DNA of 64,000 nt from a candidate division LCP-89 bacterium B3_LCP (GTDB lineage: Bacteria > Electryoneota > B3-LCP), in assembly GCA_005223185.1 (NCBI GenBank), contig NJBN01000011.1:1-64000 (forward strand). Reading direction: 5' to 3'. Position 1 is the stretch's first letter, and each line of letters begins with the position of its first letter. Below, in pieces: positions 7,305 through 16,175 of the stretch. The notes beneath the pieces are model-generated. The model saw only the letters and a program-made list of their open reading frames with translations. It made no database searches and had not been told where the DNA came from. A program made the translations under genes and the position numbers.

Positions 7305-9083
7305 TTAATGCCTTGCAGGGATAAGCTGCACATCCTTAAAAACGATAGACTGTTTCTTTCGAAGCGTATCAGCTTGTATATAAAGGCTGTGTTTTCCTGA
7401 TTTCATGAATATTTCACCAATGTTATATGGTTCATACAAAAGTTTGTTTGTAGCTGTCCAGCGCGGTTTCTCAATAATTATGAACTTAATTTTCGAGGTG
7501 TCAATAGCTACAATTGCATCAATTTCACCTCGAAGCTTTTTTTCACTTGCGCAATGAACCATTATTTCATATCTACCATCATATTCTATCTCAAAATCCC
7601 ACTTCAACTGCACATCAGAATTATCCTCATTCCAGTTTTTAATCAGGATTTTATCGTAATATTGGATATTCTCGATTGTGTGACGTTGAGGTGAAATAAT
7701 TTCTGCTGCAGTGCCATCGAATATCATAGTTTCCTTTTTTCCAAACCTTGGTGTATAAGTTATTACAGACGGTTTGCCATCCAATTCAAGTTTCACCACA
7801 AAAGCATTTTCATCAATGGATATATTGGGAAGTTGAACCTGTATTTGATTGTTTTTAATTACGTAATCCAGTTCAGTATTTCCTTCAAGCAAAGAGGCTG
7901 AAATTATCTCATTCTCCAACAGAGGAATTCGCAGAATATTATCTTTGGGAGGCATGAATACATGCAGAAATACTATGTTTCCTTTAGTGGTACTCTTCCC
8001 GTAGAATGGGAGTCTTTCAAAAACGCTGGGTCGGGAACCGAATATGGATTCACCGTTCTTATCCAGCCATTTTCCTATATCTTCCATTCGTTTCCTGTGT
8101 TCTGAACGAATCTCGCCTTGGGGAGTCGGACCTACATTCAGTAGCAAATTGCCCCCCTTTGAACAAACATCTATCAGCATTCTGATCAGATCGCGACTGC
8201 TGTAAAAGTAGTTTGCGAAAGGATCATACCCCCAACCTTCCCCCATTGTACTGCAGGTTTCCCAAACCTCCGGTGTACCGTCATCTTTGAATAATCCAGT
8301 CGGTGGAACTTCGTTTTCAGGCGTTTTGAAATCCCCATATCCGTGCCTTGACAGCCGGTTATTGAATATCAGAGAAGGATTTTTCCTGAACATCATATCT
8401 ACCAGTTCAACGGTCTCCAAACTATCATGAGTGTTTTCCCATTCGCCATCGAACCACATTATCGCTGGATTATACTTATCGAGCAATTCACCAACCTGAT
8501 TTTTGAAGAAAGCTTTGTATTCACCTGAATCAGCACTCGCAGCCGATCTTTCATCGAAATAGCGACGGGGCAGATAATCCTCATGATGCCAATCCATAAT
8601 CGAATAATATATGCCGAATTTTAGTCCTCTTTTTGTGCATTCACCATTCAGTATTCCCAGGACGTCTTTACTATATGGTGAGTTCATGATGTTGTAATTC
8701 GAAAATTCTGTATCATACATAGAGAAGCCTTCATGATGTTTCGATGTCATTACAACGTATTTAGCACCCGAATTTTTGAATAATTCAGCCCATTCATCCG
8801 GTTTATAATCTACTGGATTGAAAGTGGACATCAAGTTGCTATATTCCTCAGCCTGCATTTCGAAATGATTTTGGCACCATTCGGTATATCCAACTTGAGA
8901 ATACAATCCCCAGTGGATAAAGATGCCAAATTTTACGTCTTTAAACCATTCTATTCGTTCTTCATATTTATAATAATTATCCAGTCCACTTCTGTCCGCG
9001 GCGATAATAGAATCAGCCGCTAAAACTGATAATAAAAAAGACAAAAGGAGGGATGACAATAAGATTCTTTGAGGATTCATCAT
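7305..9083 (-). CDS. GH29 alpha-L-fucosidase, exported (first copy)
   Basis: Predicted to remove alpha-linked L-fucose by retention. A signal peptide covers about residues 1-29. The catalytic barrel starts with KFGIFIHWGLYS (51-62), carries KHHEGF (115-120), and has the nucleophile Asp212 in the MWFDGEW segment. The LLLNVGPTPQGEI stretch near residue 320 is a strong GH29 marker. Residues 350-470 form the beta-sandwich. About 120 further residues at the end look like an extra sandwich domain with a possible binding role. A second, shorter GH29 is encoded at 16176; the two are only distantly alike, so different linkages are likely. The start is one of two consecutive ATGs without a strong ribosome site. 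Confidence 0.93.
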   Translation of the reverse strand: MMNPQRILLSSLLLSFLLSVLAADSIIAADRSGLDNYYKYEERIEWFKDVKFGIFIHWGLYSQVGYTEWCQNHFEMQAEEYSNLMSTFNPVDYKPDEWAELFKNSGAKYVVMTSKHHEGFSMYDTEFSNYNIMNSPYSKDVLGILNGECTKRGLKFGIYYSIMDWHHEDYLPRRYFDERSAASADSGEYKAFFKNQVGELLDKYNPAIMWFDGEWENTHDSLETVELVDMMFRKNPSLIFNNRLSRHGYGDFKTPENEVPPTGLFKDDGTPEVWETCSTMGEGWGYDPFANYFYSSRDLIRMLIDVCSKGGNLLLNVGPTPQGEIRSEHRKRMEDIGKWLDKNGESIFGSRPSVFERLPFYGKSTTKGNIVFLHVFMPPKDNILRIPLLENEIISASLLEGNTELDYVIKNNQIQVQLPNISIDENAFVVKLELDGKPSVITYTPRFGKKETMIFDGTAAEIISPQRHTIENIQYYDKILIKNWNEDNSDVQLKWDFEIEYDGRYEIMVHCASEKKLRGEIDAIVAIDTSKIKFIIIEKPRWTATNKLLYEPYNIGEIFMKSGKHSLYIQADTLRKKQSIVFKDVQLIPARH

Positions 9084-9216
9084 ATTGAACTGTTAGTGTT
9101 TAGGTCGATAACTTTATTTACAATATCTATGTCAATTATTTCAGTTAAATCGGGCTGTTCCTCTTCAGAACTATCTGTTCTTCGGCATCTCTCGATCTCG
9201 GAAAACCCATTGGCAG

Positions 9217-10590
9217 TCAGTCCGCTGCTGTGTGTGCCGTTTCGAATGAGCCCTGCAAACCTTTTATGGAACGATTCTCCACGGCGTACACCACCCCAAA
9301 CTTGGCGGCAAGTTTCTCGGCGATGTCGCGATGCTCTGTGATCACATTATGCTGTTCCCTTGGATCCGTGTCGAGGTCGTAGAGTTCATCCGGCTCGTCA
9401 TCGGGTCGTAAAATCAAACTCCACCGCTCATTGCGAATGCAACGGTCGCCGCCGTCATGAAATCCGGAAATCGTTGCCTCACGGAGTCTCTCTGTTTCGC
9501 CGCGGACAAGCGGCAAGAGAGAATGTCCCTGCATGTCCAATGTGCAGTTCCCCATTCCTGCCGCCTCCAGAAGCGTGGGAAGTACGTCAGGAAATTGAGC
9601 CAGCTTCTGAATCATCTGTCCACCAGCTTCCTGGTCAGGCAGCTTGAACGCGAACGGTACCTTCAATAGTTCTGAGTACATTCTGTCCGGCCCTTTTAGA
9701 AATTTCCCGTGGTCGGCGAGCGGATGGCCGTGATCGGAGAGGAAAAACACCAATGCCCCATCGTAACGGCCTACATCTTTCAGAACCTTCAAGAAGTCTC
9801 CGACCATGGCATCTACATAAGCAACCTCGCCTGCGTACAATGAACGGATACGCTTAATCTCCTCAGCAGAAAAGTACTGCGAAGCGTCGCCGCCAGGCGG
9901 CAATATGTAATCCTTTCCTCGATATTCAGGATCTCCGTAAACATCGAACTCTGCCGGTGGCGTCCAAGGTTCATGAGGATCAAAGGTCTCTACCCAGAGA
10001 AATAGCGGCTTGCTGCAAGCGCTATTTCGCTGAATCCAATCGGCCGCGCGCGCAAAGGTTTTGTAACAGGGGAAATCCTTCGTCTCGTTGGCCTTATCCA
10101 AGTTCTGACACACAATCTGCAACAAGTTGCGCCATCTTTCCGGAAACGAGTCCTTCCAGTAATCCTGGACACGACGACGCTCGGGTTGCGCAGTGCAACA
10201 ACCGTCAAATTCCTGTCCTCTAATCCAATGCCACTCATCGTATCCCCGGTGGAAATTCTGGTCGGGCTTAAAATAGTGATAGACATCCGTGATCAACGCC
10301 GTCACATAGCCTTCACGACGAAGAATCTCTGAACATGTTACGTCCGTTGCAGCTAAAGGCTGCCATGAACGTCCTGGCAAGGTACCGTTTCCAGTCACCC
10401 ACTCCGTTCGAACCGGGATAGTAGGCAGACCCTCGGGATACATGTTGTGGAATGCGATTGAGTCTCGCATCAGGGCATCTATGTTTGGCGTCTTCAACGG
10501 ACATGCTTCCCCAGCGTAGTAACTGACATGATCCTGTCGCAGCGAGTCCGAGACGATGACGATGATGTCAGGCTTCGGTTTTTGAATCAT
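9217..10590 (-). CDS. Sulfatase-fold (alkaline phosphatase superfamily) hydrolase lacking the usual Cys/Ser
   Basis: The start at 10590 is chosen because AGGGAG lies 7 bases upstream; this removes 16 residues of a longer frame. The fold is that of type I sulfatases: VSDSLRQDH (13-21) with metal-binding Asp, and a SDHGHPLADHGKFLKGPDR block with the metal-binding Asp-His pair. The formylglycine motif C/S-x-P-x-R is present only as T57-I-P-V-R61. Known sulfatases need Cys or Ser there for conversion to formylglycine, whereas threonine is used as nucleophile by alkaline-phosphatase-superfamily phosphodiesterases such as nucleotide pyrophosphatases. The enzyme may therefore act on a phospho-sugar or phosphonate substrate instead of a sulfate ester. 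No signal peptide is seen, so it is probably cytoplasmic. Confidence 0.85.
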   Translation of the reverse strand: MIQKPKPDIIVIVSDSLRQDHVSYYAGEACPLKTPNIDALMRDSIAFHNMYPEGLPTIPVRTEWVTGNGTLPGRSWQPLAATDVTCSEILRREGYVTALITDVYHYFKPDQNFHRGYDEWHWIRGQEFDGCCTAQPERRRVQDYWKDSFPERWRNLLQIVCQNLDKANETKDFPCYKTFARAADWIQRNSACSKPLFLWVETFDPHEPWTPPAEFDVYGDPEYRGKDYILPPGGDASQYFSAEEIKRIRSLYAGEVAYVDAMVGDFLKVLKDVGRYDGALVFFLSDHGHPLADHGKFLKGPDRMYSELLKVPFAFKLPDQEAGGQMIQKLAQFPDVLPTLLEAAGMGNCTLDMQGHSLLPLVRGETERLREATISGFHDGGDRCIRNERWSLILRPDDEPDELYDLDTDPREQHNVITEHRDIAEKLAAKFGVVYAVENRSIKGLQGSFETAHTAAD

Positions 10591-10646
10591 CAATGTTCTC
10601 CCTTTCGTCCATTGCCTAAAACTATTGAAACTTGTCAAATAATCAC

Positions 10647-12710
10647 TTAAAATTCCGCGATTATCGTATACTGATCTTCCATTCTTTCACCATCTTTCAG
10701 GGCATAACTTTTAATGATGTTTTCTCCCCGCCGTAGGGGCACATCTTCCCAAATATAGTGCACAGAAGTTCCGCCTTGTTTTCTACCTTCTACTACAACT
10801 CCATTCAATTCTAATACAGGGTCAGCAAAGTTGCAGTAAACTGTAAATTTGCTTTTATCAACTTTGCGTTCATTAAAACGCCTGCCGCTGATATAAAGGA
10901 CCGGATCCTCCGACCAGTTTGCTTTATACCAGTAAAAAGCATCTTTTTGGGTTTTTCTGTCGTAGGTTACCAGCCCCTTATGGTTTCTCCCTTTAATTCC
11001 TCCCCTATTCCATTCCGGCACTGAAAAATCGAACATATTCCATACATAAGACGCCCAAATAAATGGCGAATTTTTTATTGCCGACCAGGTGACCTCATGA
11101 TAATGCGTATGATATGCTTCGGGGAAAAATTGACTTTTCGGAGGGGGGGGAATAGAAACATCATTGGCTTGATGAGCAATATTGCCTCCGGCGCCGTATT
11201 CGGATACTGATATTCTTACATCCGGTTTTGCAGCATGGTAATTTTCAATCCAATTATTTAATTCATGCGGTTGACCGCCATACCAACCCGTATATTGGTT
11301 AAAGCCCTGCAAATCTGCTAATTCATTAATGGGATAATCAAAATGCCACCATTGATTACTAACAGCTACAGTATGTCTGGAAGGATCTAAATCTTTTGCC
11401 AGGTTATGAAGCTTTTTGGTTAAATTCACAGGTCGAGTAATATTATGTCCTTTAACAACTTCGTTATGGAGCCCCCATACAAAAATAGACGGGTGATTAA
11501 AATTTTGTTTTATTAATTCAGTGAGTTGCTGCAAGGCATTATCATCTGCATTATCCTTATAACCATTAACAAACGGTATTTCAGCCCAAATCAGAATACC
11601 CATTGAATCAGCAAGGGAGTACATATAATCAGCTTGTTGATAATGTGCCAGGCGAATAGATGTAGCTCCTGTCTCATTAATCAGATCCATATCTTTTTTG
11701 TGATGCTCAGGCAGTAGTGCGTTCCCCAAATCTTCCCAATCCTGATGCCTGCATACCCCGTAAAGCCTGTATGGCTCACCATTAAGTATAAAGCCTTTTT
11801 CTGTATCAATCGAATGGGAGCGTATTCCTATTGTCTGGGTTATTTTATCAACGACATTGCCGTTATGCAAAAGCTCCGTTTCCAAACTGTACAAATAAGG
11901 ATCATTTTTACCATTCCATAATCGGGGTTTTTTAACATAGAGATAAGATGTAACAGGAAACATGCTTCCTGGGTAAAGTGTCTTTTCTTCAGTATGATCG
12001 GCGACTACTTTAAGATTATTTGCCAACAACCTGTTTCTCACCGTGATTTGTTTTATTATTGATGTTTCGTTTTTTAACAGAGTCACAATATTTAATGTGG
12101 CTTTCTTATTACTCACTTCTTTCTGATGAACATAAACACCGGAAGAAGCATAATCTGTTAGGCTTAAGTGCAGTTCATTGGTTACCGTTAAAGAAACGCC
12201 TCTATAAATTCCCCCATAAATTCCAAAAAGCCAATTGTCTTTAGGATAAGAATCGTTAAGCTCATTATTTACTCTTACCAGTATAGTATTTTCACTACCC
12301 TCTTTATTTAGAAAGCGGGTAATATTGAAAACAAAAGCTGAATAACTGCCCAAGTGCTCGCCAACATATTGATTGTTGATATAAACTTCAGCGTATTGCC
12401 CCACACCGTCAAATCGAAGAAAATATTGCTTGTTGGAATTATCTCTTTCGATTATTAAGTCCCTTCGATACCATCCCGTTCCATAATGCGGCTTACTTCC
12501 CGATTGAATATCTTTGTTATTCCAGGTGTGAGGAATGGTCACTTTTTGCCAGGAATGATCAGGATTATCAAAATCTCTGTGGAAATCGGTTTTAATGAAT
12601 TCCCAATTATCATTGATTGGTTTTACTACCCTGGCTGTTGCGTCTGAAACGGTTAAGAGAATAACCAGCGCTATCAAACAGGATGTAAACGATAAGATTC
12701 TGTAATTCAT
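10647..12710 (-). CDS. GH2 family beta-glycosidase, exported
   Basis: About 687 residues. The ATG at 12710 is preferred because AAAGGA lies 8 bases upstream and a signal peptide follows at once (ending about TARV). The order is an N-terminal jelly-roll sugar-binding domain (FDGVGQYAEVYIN), an Ig-like middle, then the TIM barrel. The barrel has YGVCRHQD, a RLAHYQQADY strand, the acid/base Glu in FVWGLHNEV and the nucleophile Glu in SVSEYGAGG. GH2 members include beta-galactosidases, beta-mannosidases and beta-glucuronidases; the sequence does not decide among them. In this locus a beta-galactosidase or beta-mannosidase would fit. It lies 56 bases upstream of the sulfatase-like gene. Confidence 0.9.
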   Translation of the reverse strand: MNYRILSFTSCLIALVILLTVSDATARVVKPINDNWEFIKTDFHRDFDNPDHSWQKVTIPHTWNNKDIQSGSKPHYGTGWYRRDLIIERDNSNKQYFLRFDGVGQYAEVYINNQYVGEHLGSYSAFVFNITRFLNKEGSENTILVRVNNELNDSYPKDNWLFGIYGGIYRGVSLTVTNELHLSLTDYASSGVYVHQKEVSNKKATLNIVTLLKNETSIIKQITVRNRLLANNLKVVADHTEEKTLYPGSMFPVTSYLYVKKPRLWNGKNDPYLYSLETELLHNGNVVDKITQTIGIRSHSIDTEKGFILNGEPYRLYGVCRHQDWEDLGNALLPEHHKKDMDLINETGATSIRLAHYQQADYMYSLADSMGILIWAEIPFVNGYKDNADDNALQQLTELIKQNFNHPSIFVWGLHNEVVKGHNITRPVNLTKKLHNLAKDLDPSRHTVAVSNQWWHFDYPINELADLQGFNQYTGWYGGQPHELNNWIENYHAAKPDVRISVSEYGAGGNIAHQANDVSIPPPPKSQFFPEAYHTHYHEVTWSAIKNSPFIWASYVWNMFDFSVPEWNRGGIKGRNHKGLVTYDRKTQKDAFYWYKANWSEDPVLYISGRRFNERKVDKSKFTVYCNFADPVLELNGVVVEGRKQGGTSVHYIWEDVPLRRGENIIKSYALKDGERMEDQYTIIAEF

Positions 12711-12805
12711 TCTATATTCCTTTCTCTGTGTCTTAATTTTGATCATAAATTTATGAGTTTAATCTAAATCACCAATTGCCTGCTCTATTGAAATGATCTT
12801 TTCAT

Positions 12806-15055
12806 TTATTCCAGAACAATCTCATCGGTAAATATCCATGATGGTTTTCCATACCCACGATGCCACTCCGGACATGTTCTCATAGATATAGCTGTAATTT
12901 TTATATACCTTGCACTTGTCTTATCGAACGTGAGCAAAAAAGGAATGGATTTGACCAGAAATGACCGATCTGAATTATCCCCTTCCATGCTTGCTAATTC
13001 ATGGAAAACTTCCCCATCATTGGAAACCTCGATTTTCACATTTAACGGTAGAAATACCCACGAATCAAATGCTTTAAGAAAATTCATTTGAACACGGCTG
13101 AATTCTTTTTGCTCCTTCAAATCAACGAGAACAATCATGTCTTCATCTTCGAATCCCAACCAATTAAATTGAAATTCCAAACCTCCGATTAGTCTATCAT
13201 TGAGCGCTTGTGCACCACCAACGGGATATTTAGGACTGTCTTTGGTCAGTAAGGTTATCTCTGCATCCTGCAATTTATTTTTCTTTGTCTGCCAGTCCAG
13301 TTTTCTTAGTACAAAATTTCGATACTCTTCTGGTTTCAGTCCGCGTTCATTGACCTTTCTAATTCCGGTGCGTTCACATAATTCGACAAACCTATCCAGT
13401 TTAGCAATCATTAGTGGATCAATTTCAACCTTGCCATTTTTTTCGATGGTCCATTTGATCAGATCATTATTAGTATTATGACCAATATCCAAATAGGCAA
13501 AATCAGCCGGGATGCGTGCTCGTAATACTCGTTCATAGCAAACGTTGTCTTCTTGAACAACCGACTCGGCTCTATCCATGATCTGTTGATATTGGATGAG
13601 CAATTGGGGGGTTAGATGCGCATCAGTATAGAAAACAGGAAAACCATAAATGTTCAGGTCCTGTTTCTGCTGCTTATCAATGAGAGATTGGTGTGTCAGA
13701 TCATAGTATTGCCTGATATATGGCGCTGCCTCACCGTAATATTTATTAATAAATCTAGTAACAACAGAATCGACATTTACCTCGGGATCCCAAAGTAATT
13801 TAGCTATCAAATATTGCTTGATATCCGACAGATCTGACCAGGAAGCACCATTGCCCTGCTGAAACATCATGTTCACATTATGATCTCTAAAGAAACGTAT
13901 GTTCGGCTGCAGAACATGAAAATTAGGAAAAGGAGTAAGGTAATTTTTAAACTGAACCACATAGTCCCAGGCAAAGATATTGTTCGTTAGCTGGCTCCAG
14001 TCTTTCATATCTTTTACAAAATCTGTACTGCGCGGATCATCTGCCAGCGACATAGAACGATTACATTCAATGGAGCAGAACATAATATTCACATTGTCAA
14101 GCGGCACTATATTTACAGGTGCAGTGCGGGTAAACTGATAAGCTAAAGTTGATATCTGTTTATCTGGAAAAGTACGGGCAATTTCGTTGGCCATTTGTAT
14201 ATAAGCGCCTGAAATGGTCCCATATTTTTCATAAAGTTTTTGGCAATTTTCGCACTCACAATAATTTATACAATCATTTGTAGAAACTGACCAGTAAATC
14301 TTATCAGGTTGTTCTTCAATCCTTTTGCCCAGATTGTCAATTAATACCCTCATTAGATCCCTATTTGATAAGCAGAGTTGACCGTCCTGCAATCTTCTGT
14401 TTCCAACCAAAGCAAAATACTCCGGATGCTCTTTGAAATATTCTCCAGGAGGCACCAGATGTTGAAATGTATGTACAAACATACCCCAATCATCAAGAGT
14501 GCTGATCCTGTGCCATTCTCTGAAATCAGGATCATAGCGCCCCGGAAAGTGGGGGACACGAAAGGGAAATGCAGGTGAAAAAACTTTATCGATCTCTGGA
14601 AAGCTAACTTCATCCGATGATGGGATATATTTCTCATCGACTGTGAATTTCATGCACCCCATGTATTCTTCAAGCAAAGCATAAACTGCATATATATCAC
14701 CCATAGGTTTTTTGCCGGCAAGATAAAAATTATTATTCTTAGAGCATAAAATAAAAGCATCATCGTACTCTTCGACGCTGAGTTTTATCTCTTCTTCAGT
14801 TGCAAGAAAGCTATTACCAATAAAGATATGATACATATCTGCAGTCGTGGTATCCTGAATGTTCAAATGAACACCAGTAATTTTGAATAAATAGCTTTGC
14901 AGTATTTTAGCGGCTTTTAAGCTCAAACTGTCAGAGGAGCCATCTACAACAATTTCCGCGAATATTTCATCGTTTTTTATAACTTTCACTTGAGCATTCA
15001 GGGAAAAGCCAAATAAATTCAACAAAATGAATAAATTGACAAATACAGTTTTCAT
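12806..15055 (-). CDS. DUF4838 glycosidase-like protein with alpha-glucuronidase-type N-domain and F5/8-type C-domain, exported
   Basis: Residues 1-21 are a signal peptide. Residues 25-140 resemble the N-terminal sandwich of GH67 alpha-glucuronidases, with IFIGNSFLATEEE and LAGKKPMGDIYAVYALLEEY. The central 200-480 region is a DUF4838 barrel with KIYWSVSTNDCINYCECENC and several Trp/Tyr-rich strands. This group is widespread in glycan-degradation loci but its activity is not well established. The last 140 residues form a discoidin-like domain closely matching that of the GH20 gene, with RTCPEWHRGYGKPSW near the end. The shared tail suggests that both proteins bind the same ligand or site. The ribosome site GAGG lies upstream of the ATG. 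Confidence 0.8.
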   Translation of the reverse strand: MKTVFVNLFILLNLFGFSLNAQVKVIKNDEIFAEIVVDGSSDSLSLKAAKILQSYLFKITGVHLNIQDTTTADMYHIFIGNSFLATEEEIKLSVEEYDDAFILCSKNNNFYLAGKKPMGDIYAVYALLEEYMGCMKFTVDEKYIPSSDEVSFPEIDKVFSPAFPFRVPHFPGRYDPDFREWHRISTLDDWGMFVHTFQHLVPPGEYFKEHPEYFALVGNRRLQDGQLCLSNRDLMRVLIDNLGKRIEEQPDKIYWSVSTNDCINYCECENCQKLYEKYGTISGAYIQMANEIARTFPDKQISTLAYQFTRTAPVNIVPLDNVNIMFCSIECNRSMSLADDPRSTDFVKDMKDWSQLTNNIFAWDYVVQFKNYLTPFPNFHVLQPNIRFFRDHNVNMMFQQGNGASWSDLSDIKQYLIAKLLWDPEVNVDSVVTRFINKYYGEAAPYIRQYYDLTHQSLIDKQQKQDLNIYGFPVFYTDAHLTPQLLIQYQQIMDRAESVVQEDNVCYERVLRARIPADFAYLDIGHNTNNDLIKWTIEKNGKVEIDPLMIAKLDRFVELCERTGIRKVNERGLKPEEYRNFVLRKLDWQTKKNKLQDAEITLLTKDSPKYPVGGAQALNDRLIGGLEFQFNWLGFEDEDMIVLVDLKEQKEFSRVQMNFLKAFDSWVFLPLNVKIEVSNDGEVFHELASMEGDNSDRSFLVKSIPFLLTFDKTSARYIKITAISMRTCPEWHRGYGKPSWIFTDEIVLE

Positions 15056-15145
15056 TAGCCATAACCTCTTTTTAATATTGAAGCAAAGGATTTACAATCC
15101 CACTTGCAAAGTGACCACTAAGTGGCGGGATTTTTGGTATAGGTT

Positions 15146-16114
15146 TTAATCCGGATAATTTCCTTCTTTACGCCAAACATCCAGAATTAATTCATAACGT
15201 TTAAGCTGCATTCCGGTATAAACACAATTACTGGTGGAAAAAATGTACCCGCCACCGGGCATTCCACGCTTTAAGGCGTATCGGGCGGATTCAATCACTT
15301 CTTCATCGGTTCCGGTATCCATTAACCCGCAGTTCACATTCCCGATTAAACAGACCTTATCTCCAACAAGCTCTTTTACTTCAGCTATATCCACACCACC
15401 CTGAGGATCCAGACTGTGAATCGCATGTGGAGATGCCGATACAAGTCGGTCAAGAATGGGCATGATATTGCCATCGGAGTGTTTAATAACATAAAAACCC
15501 TGTTCCCGGTACCCTGAAACCAATTGTATAAGGTAAGGCAATACAAATTCATCAAACATTTCCGGCGAGAGAAAAGTGCCGGTATTAAAACAATAATCGC
15601 TACACAGGGCAAAACAATCCAGAGCACCATGTTTTTTAAAAGTTACCGCCTTTTCCAATGCTCCGTCTATCATTTCCTGTGCCTCGTCTTTCAGCTGCTG
15701 CGGTTTCTCGGTTATTTTCGTGACAAATTCCATCATCTCGTTACCTTCGGGCAAGCCCCAGGTACGGTCGCCGTGGATCATCAGTAAATATTCATCCTCT
15801 GAAATTTCCCGGATTTTATCCATAATTTTCAGGCTGTCATCATTTACCCTTTCCTGCCAGATATCAGCGCATTGAAAAAAAATAGCCGAATGTTCGTAAT
15901 GACGGGCGATTTGAACGTAGATTTCCGCAGTATCTACCCGGTGCAGTTCTTTTTCTGTCTCTGACATTTGTCCCCACTGTTCAAAGTGGCGGTGCGATGG
16001 ATGGATTTTTCCGAAAGCTTCCATGGTAAGAAAAAATACCAATTCGAAATGTGGTACTCTTCCGGGAGGTTGCTTGCCCTCCAGAGCCATAATAAATTTT
16101 TCTTTTGGTGTCAT
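15146..16114 (-). CDS. Uroporphyrinogen-decarboxylase-fold methyltransferase (MtaA/CmuA-like) inside the glycan operon
   Basis: A 322-residue URO-D-superfamily protein. It opens with MTPKEKFIMALEGKQPPGRV, the usual start of this group, and carries CALCSDYCFNTG, a VIKHSDGNIMPIL strand with the expected His, and CLIGNVNCGLM near the end. True heme-pathway decarboxylases differ in the first helix and substrate loop. The closest described relatives are corrinoid-dependent methyltransferases. Two further URO-D proteins and a corrinoid protein are encoded at 28048-30901, so this one may work with them, for example in removing methyl groups. It is unusual to find it between a GH29 and a DUF4838 gene. 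No signal peptide is present, so it is cytoplasmic. Confidence 0.8.
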   Translation of the reverse strand: MTPKEKFIMALEGKQPPGRVPHFELVFFLTMEAFGKIHPSHRHFEQWGQMSETEKELHRVDTAEIYVQIARHYEHSAIFFQCADIWQERVNDDSLKIMDKIREISEDEYLLMIHGDRTWGLPEGNEMMEFVTKITEKPQQLKDEAQEMIDGALEKAVTFKKHGALDCFALCSDYCFNTGTFLSPEMFDEFVLPYLIQLVSGYREQGFYVIKHSDGNIMPILDRLVSASPHAIHSLDPQGGVDIAEVKELVGDKVCLIGNVNCGLMDTGTDEEVIESARYALKRGMPGGGYIFSTSNCVYTGMQLKRYELILDVWRKEGNYPD

Positions 16115-16150
16115 AAATCTTTTAGTCGTTTTCCTTTCCCAGGATAGAGC

Positions 16151-16173
16151 TTACATGGTTTAAAACCATGTAA
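16151..16173. promoter_or_regulatory. Perfect 11-bp inverted repeat between GH29 and the URO-D gene
   Basis: Arms TTACATGGTTT and AAACCATGTAA flank a single A. It starts 2 bases past the GH29 stop and ends 36 bases before the URO-D start codon. It could be an operator dividing the operon or an RNA hairpin; there is no T tail to make it a terminator. Confidence 0.5.
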
Positions 16174-16175
16174 AA

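Noticed and set aside
15105-15140. Hairpin-like CCACT-A-AGTGG with T run on the plus strand
   Set aside because: No plus-strand gene lies upstream; the T run is on the wrong side for the minus-strand operon.
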